A stretch of DNA of 6,040 nt, taken from an uncultured bacterium. GTDB taxonomy: Bacteria; Patescibacteriota; Saccharimonadia; Saccharimonadales; Saccharimonadaceae. The translations under genes were made by a program, and so were the position numbers. The notes under the pieces are model-generated. The model was given only the letters and a program-made list of their open reading frames with translations. It was not told where the DNA came from and did no database searches. The stretch covers positions 1 to 6,040 of the forward strand of contig CAIOSL010000091.1 of the NCBI GenBank assembly GCA_903861015.1. Direction: 5' to 3'. Each line of letters begins with the position of its first letter. The stretch's first letter is position 1. Shown here piece by piece: positions 5,703 through 6,040 of this stretch.

Positions 5703-5778
5703 TGGAGCCACTGTCCGGATTTGAACCGGAGACCTACGCTTTACGAAAGCGCCGCTCTACCAGCTGAGCTACAGCGGC
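5703..5778 (-). tRNA. tRNA-Thr (anticodon CGT)
   Basis: On the minus strand, acceptor GCCGCTG pairs with CAGTGGC (one G.U), and the D arm is GCTC/GAGC. The anticodon stem is GCGCT/AGCGT around TTCGTAA, giving anticodon CGT, which reads ACG. The T arm is TCCGG/CCGGA with TTCAAAT. The discriminator is T and the CCA is encoded, 76 nt in all. The UCCA end is exactly complementary to TGGA in the thrS T-box. No terminator separates it from the membrane protein downstream, so the two are probably co-transcribed. Confidence 0.96.
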
Positions 5779-5796
5779 ACTCGGTTGAACGATATT

Positions 5797-5805
5797 ATTA
5801 TATCA
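5797..5805 (-). promoter_or_regulatory. Promoter (extended -10) of tRNA-Thr and the glycosyltransferase operon
   Basis: On the minus strand TGA precedes a perfect TATAAT. The predicted start near 5790 leaves about 12 bases before the tRNA 5' end. The -35 position at 17-base spacing (TTTATT) is a poor match, so the extended -10 seems to carry the promoter. It is divergent from the tRNA-Asp promoter. Confidence 0.7.
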
Positions 5806-5837
5806 CTCCAGGCTAGTAAAATAAACGTTACCACCTG

Positions 5838-5866
5838 TTGCACCAACTGCCAAAAACTGCTATCAT
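5838..5866 (+). promoter_or_regulatory. Promoter of tRNA-Asp
   Basis: TTGCAC (5838-5843) is followed at 17-base spacing by TATCAT (5861-5866), with TGC directly before the -10. The predicted start near 5873 leaves about 11 bases before the tRNA. Confidence 0.7.
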
Positions 5867-5883
5867 ATTCAAAGTATCGCTAT

Positions 5884-5959
5884 GGGCTCGTAGTGAAGGG
5901 GTTATCACGCCTCCCTGTCACGGAGGAGATCACCGGTTCAAATCCGGCCGGGCCCGCCA
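5884..5959 (+). tRNA. tRNA-Asp (anticodon GTC)
   Basis: Acceptor GGGCTCG pairs with CGGGCCC (one U.G), the D arm is GTGA/TCAC, and the anticodon stem is CCTCC/GGAGG. The loop CTGTCAC carries GTC at 34-36. The T arm is CCGG/CCGG with TTCAAAT, and its outer pair A49-C65 is a mismatch. The discriminator is G, the usual base for tRNA-Asp, and CCA is encoded. The gene is monocistronic. Confidence 0.95.
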
Positions 5960-5997
5960 ATAAAAATCGTCCACTTTCATAGTGGACTATTTTTATT
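5959..5997. terminator. Terminator after tRNA-Asp, probably bidirectional
   Basis: AATAAAAAT pairs with ATTTTTATT, then a C-T mismatch, then GTCCACT pairs with AGTGGAC around TTCAT. The T run on each strand suits termination from both sides, serving the tRNA and a minus-strand gene that appears to end at 6011. The stem starts on the last A of the tRNA CCA end. Confidence 0.88.
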
Positions 5998-6010
5998 GTT
6001 AGAGCCACAA

Positions 6011-6040
6011 TCACCCCGTATAAAACTCAAGACCTCTGCA
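6011..6040 (-). CDS. Last nine codons of a minus-strand gene entering from the right edge (tentative)
   Basis: Read leftward from the edge, the frame gives CRGLEFYTG and then TGA. A bidirectional terminator follows 14 bases later, as expected at a gene end. The stretch RGLEFYTG recalls the RGLDYYTG motif of histidyl-tRNA synthetase, but that motif is internal in HisRS, not terminal. It is therefore a truncated copy, another protein, or chance. Too short for a firm call. Confidence 0.25.
   Translation of the reverse strand, partial: CRGLEFYTG

Noticed and set aside
5785..5982. 65-codon plus-strand ORF
   Set aside because: It runs through the tRNA-Asp promoter, the whole tRNA and half of its terminator, so it cannot be a normal coding gene.
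1..6040. Alternative genetic code with UGA read as glycine
   Set aside because: miaA ends naturally at TGA at the expected family length, and the other main genes contain no internal TGA.
1..6040. Mobile element, CRISPR array or phage segment
   Set aside because: No transposase, direct-repeat array, integrase or target-site duplication was seen; the tRNA genes show no attached partial copies.

Overview
The window looks like a compact chromosomal segment of a Candidate Phyla Radiation (Patescibacteria) bacterium, most likely Candidatus Saccharibacteria (TM7). This rests on the style of MiaA, of a ThrRS without a TGS domain and of the membrane glycosyltransferase, and on very short intergenic gaps; it is inference without a database search. 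UGA reads as stop (miaA ends in TGA), which argues against the UGA=Gly lineages Gracilibacteria and Absconditabacteria. There are no rRNAs, transposases or CRISPR arrays.

Left block (1-3110, mostly minus strand): thrS (threonyl-tRNA synthetase) and miaA (tRNA dimethylallyltransferase) form a tight operon in which TAA-G-ATG joins the two genes. About 220 nt of leader precede thrS and contain a T-box riboswitch. Visible parts are a stem I with a k-turn-like base, a stem III hairpin, an antiterminator with the seven-base TGGAACC bulge, and a competing intrinsic terminator. The TGGA of the bulge is complementary to the UCCA 3' end of the tRNA-Thr gene found elsewhere in the window. Beyond miaA at the left edge lie the 3' end of an unidentified plus-strand gene and an overlapping minus-strand stub that resembles the start of a winged-helix regulator cut short by a stop.

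Middle block (3111-3600, plus strand): a promoter, tRNA-Val(GAC) and a strong terminator come first. A near-consensus promoter follows, whose predicted start site coincides with the ATG of a 40-codon ORF (a leaderless candidate). A 13-bp bidirectional terminator closes the block.

Right block (3638-6040): reading leftward on the minus strand are tRNA-Thr(CGT), a 125-residue three-helix membrane protein and a 556-residue GT2-type membrane glycosyltransferase, apparently one transcript. Divergent from them is tRNA-Asp(GTC) with its own promoter and terminator. A nine-codon gene end from the minus strand enters at the right edge.

Theme: the window is rich in threonine decoding parts (ThrRS, a tRNA-Thr and a threonine-type T-box), and all five promoters recognised share an extended -10 (TGn) element.
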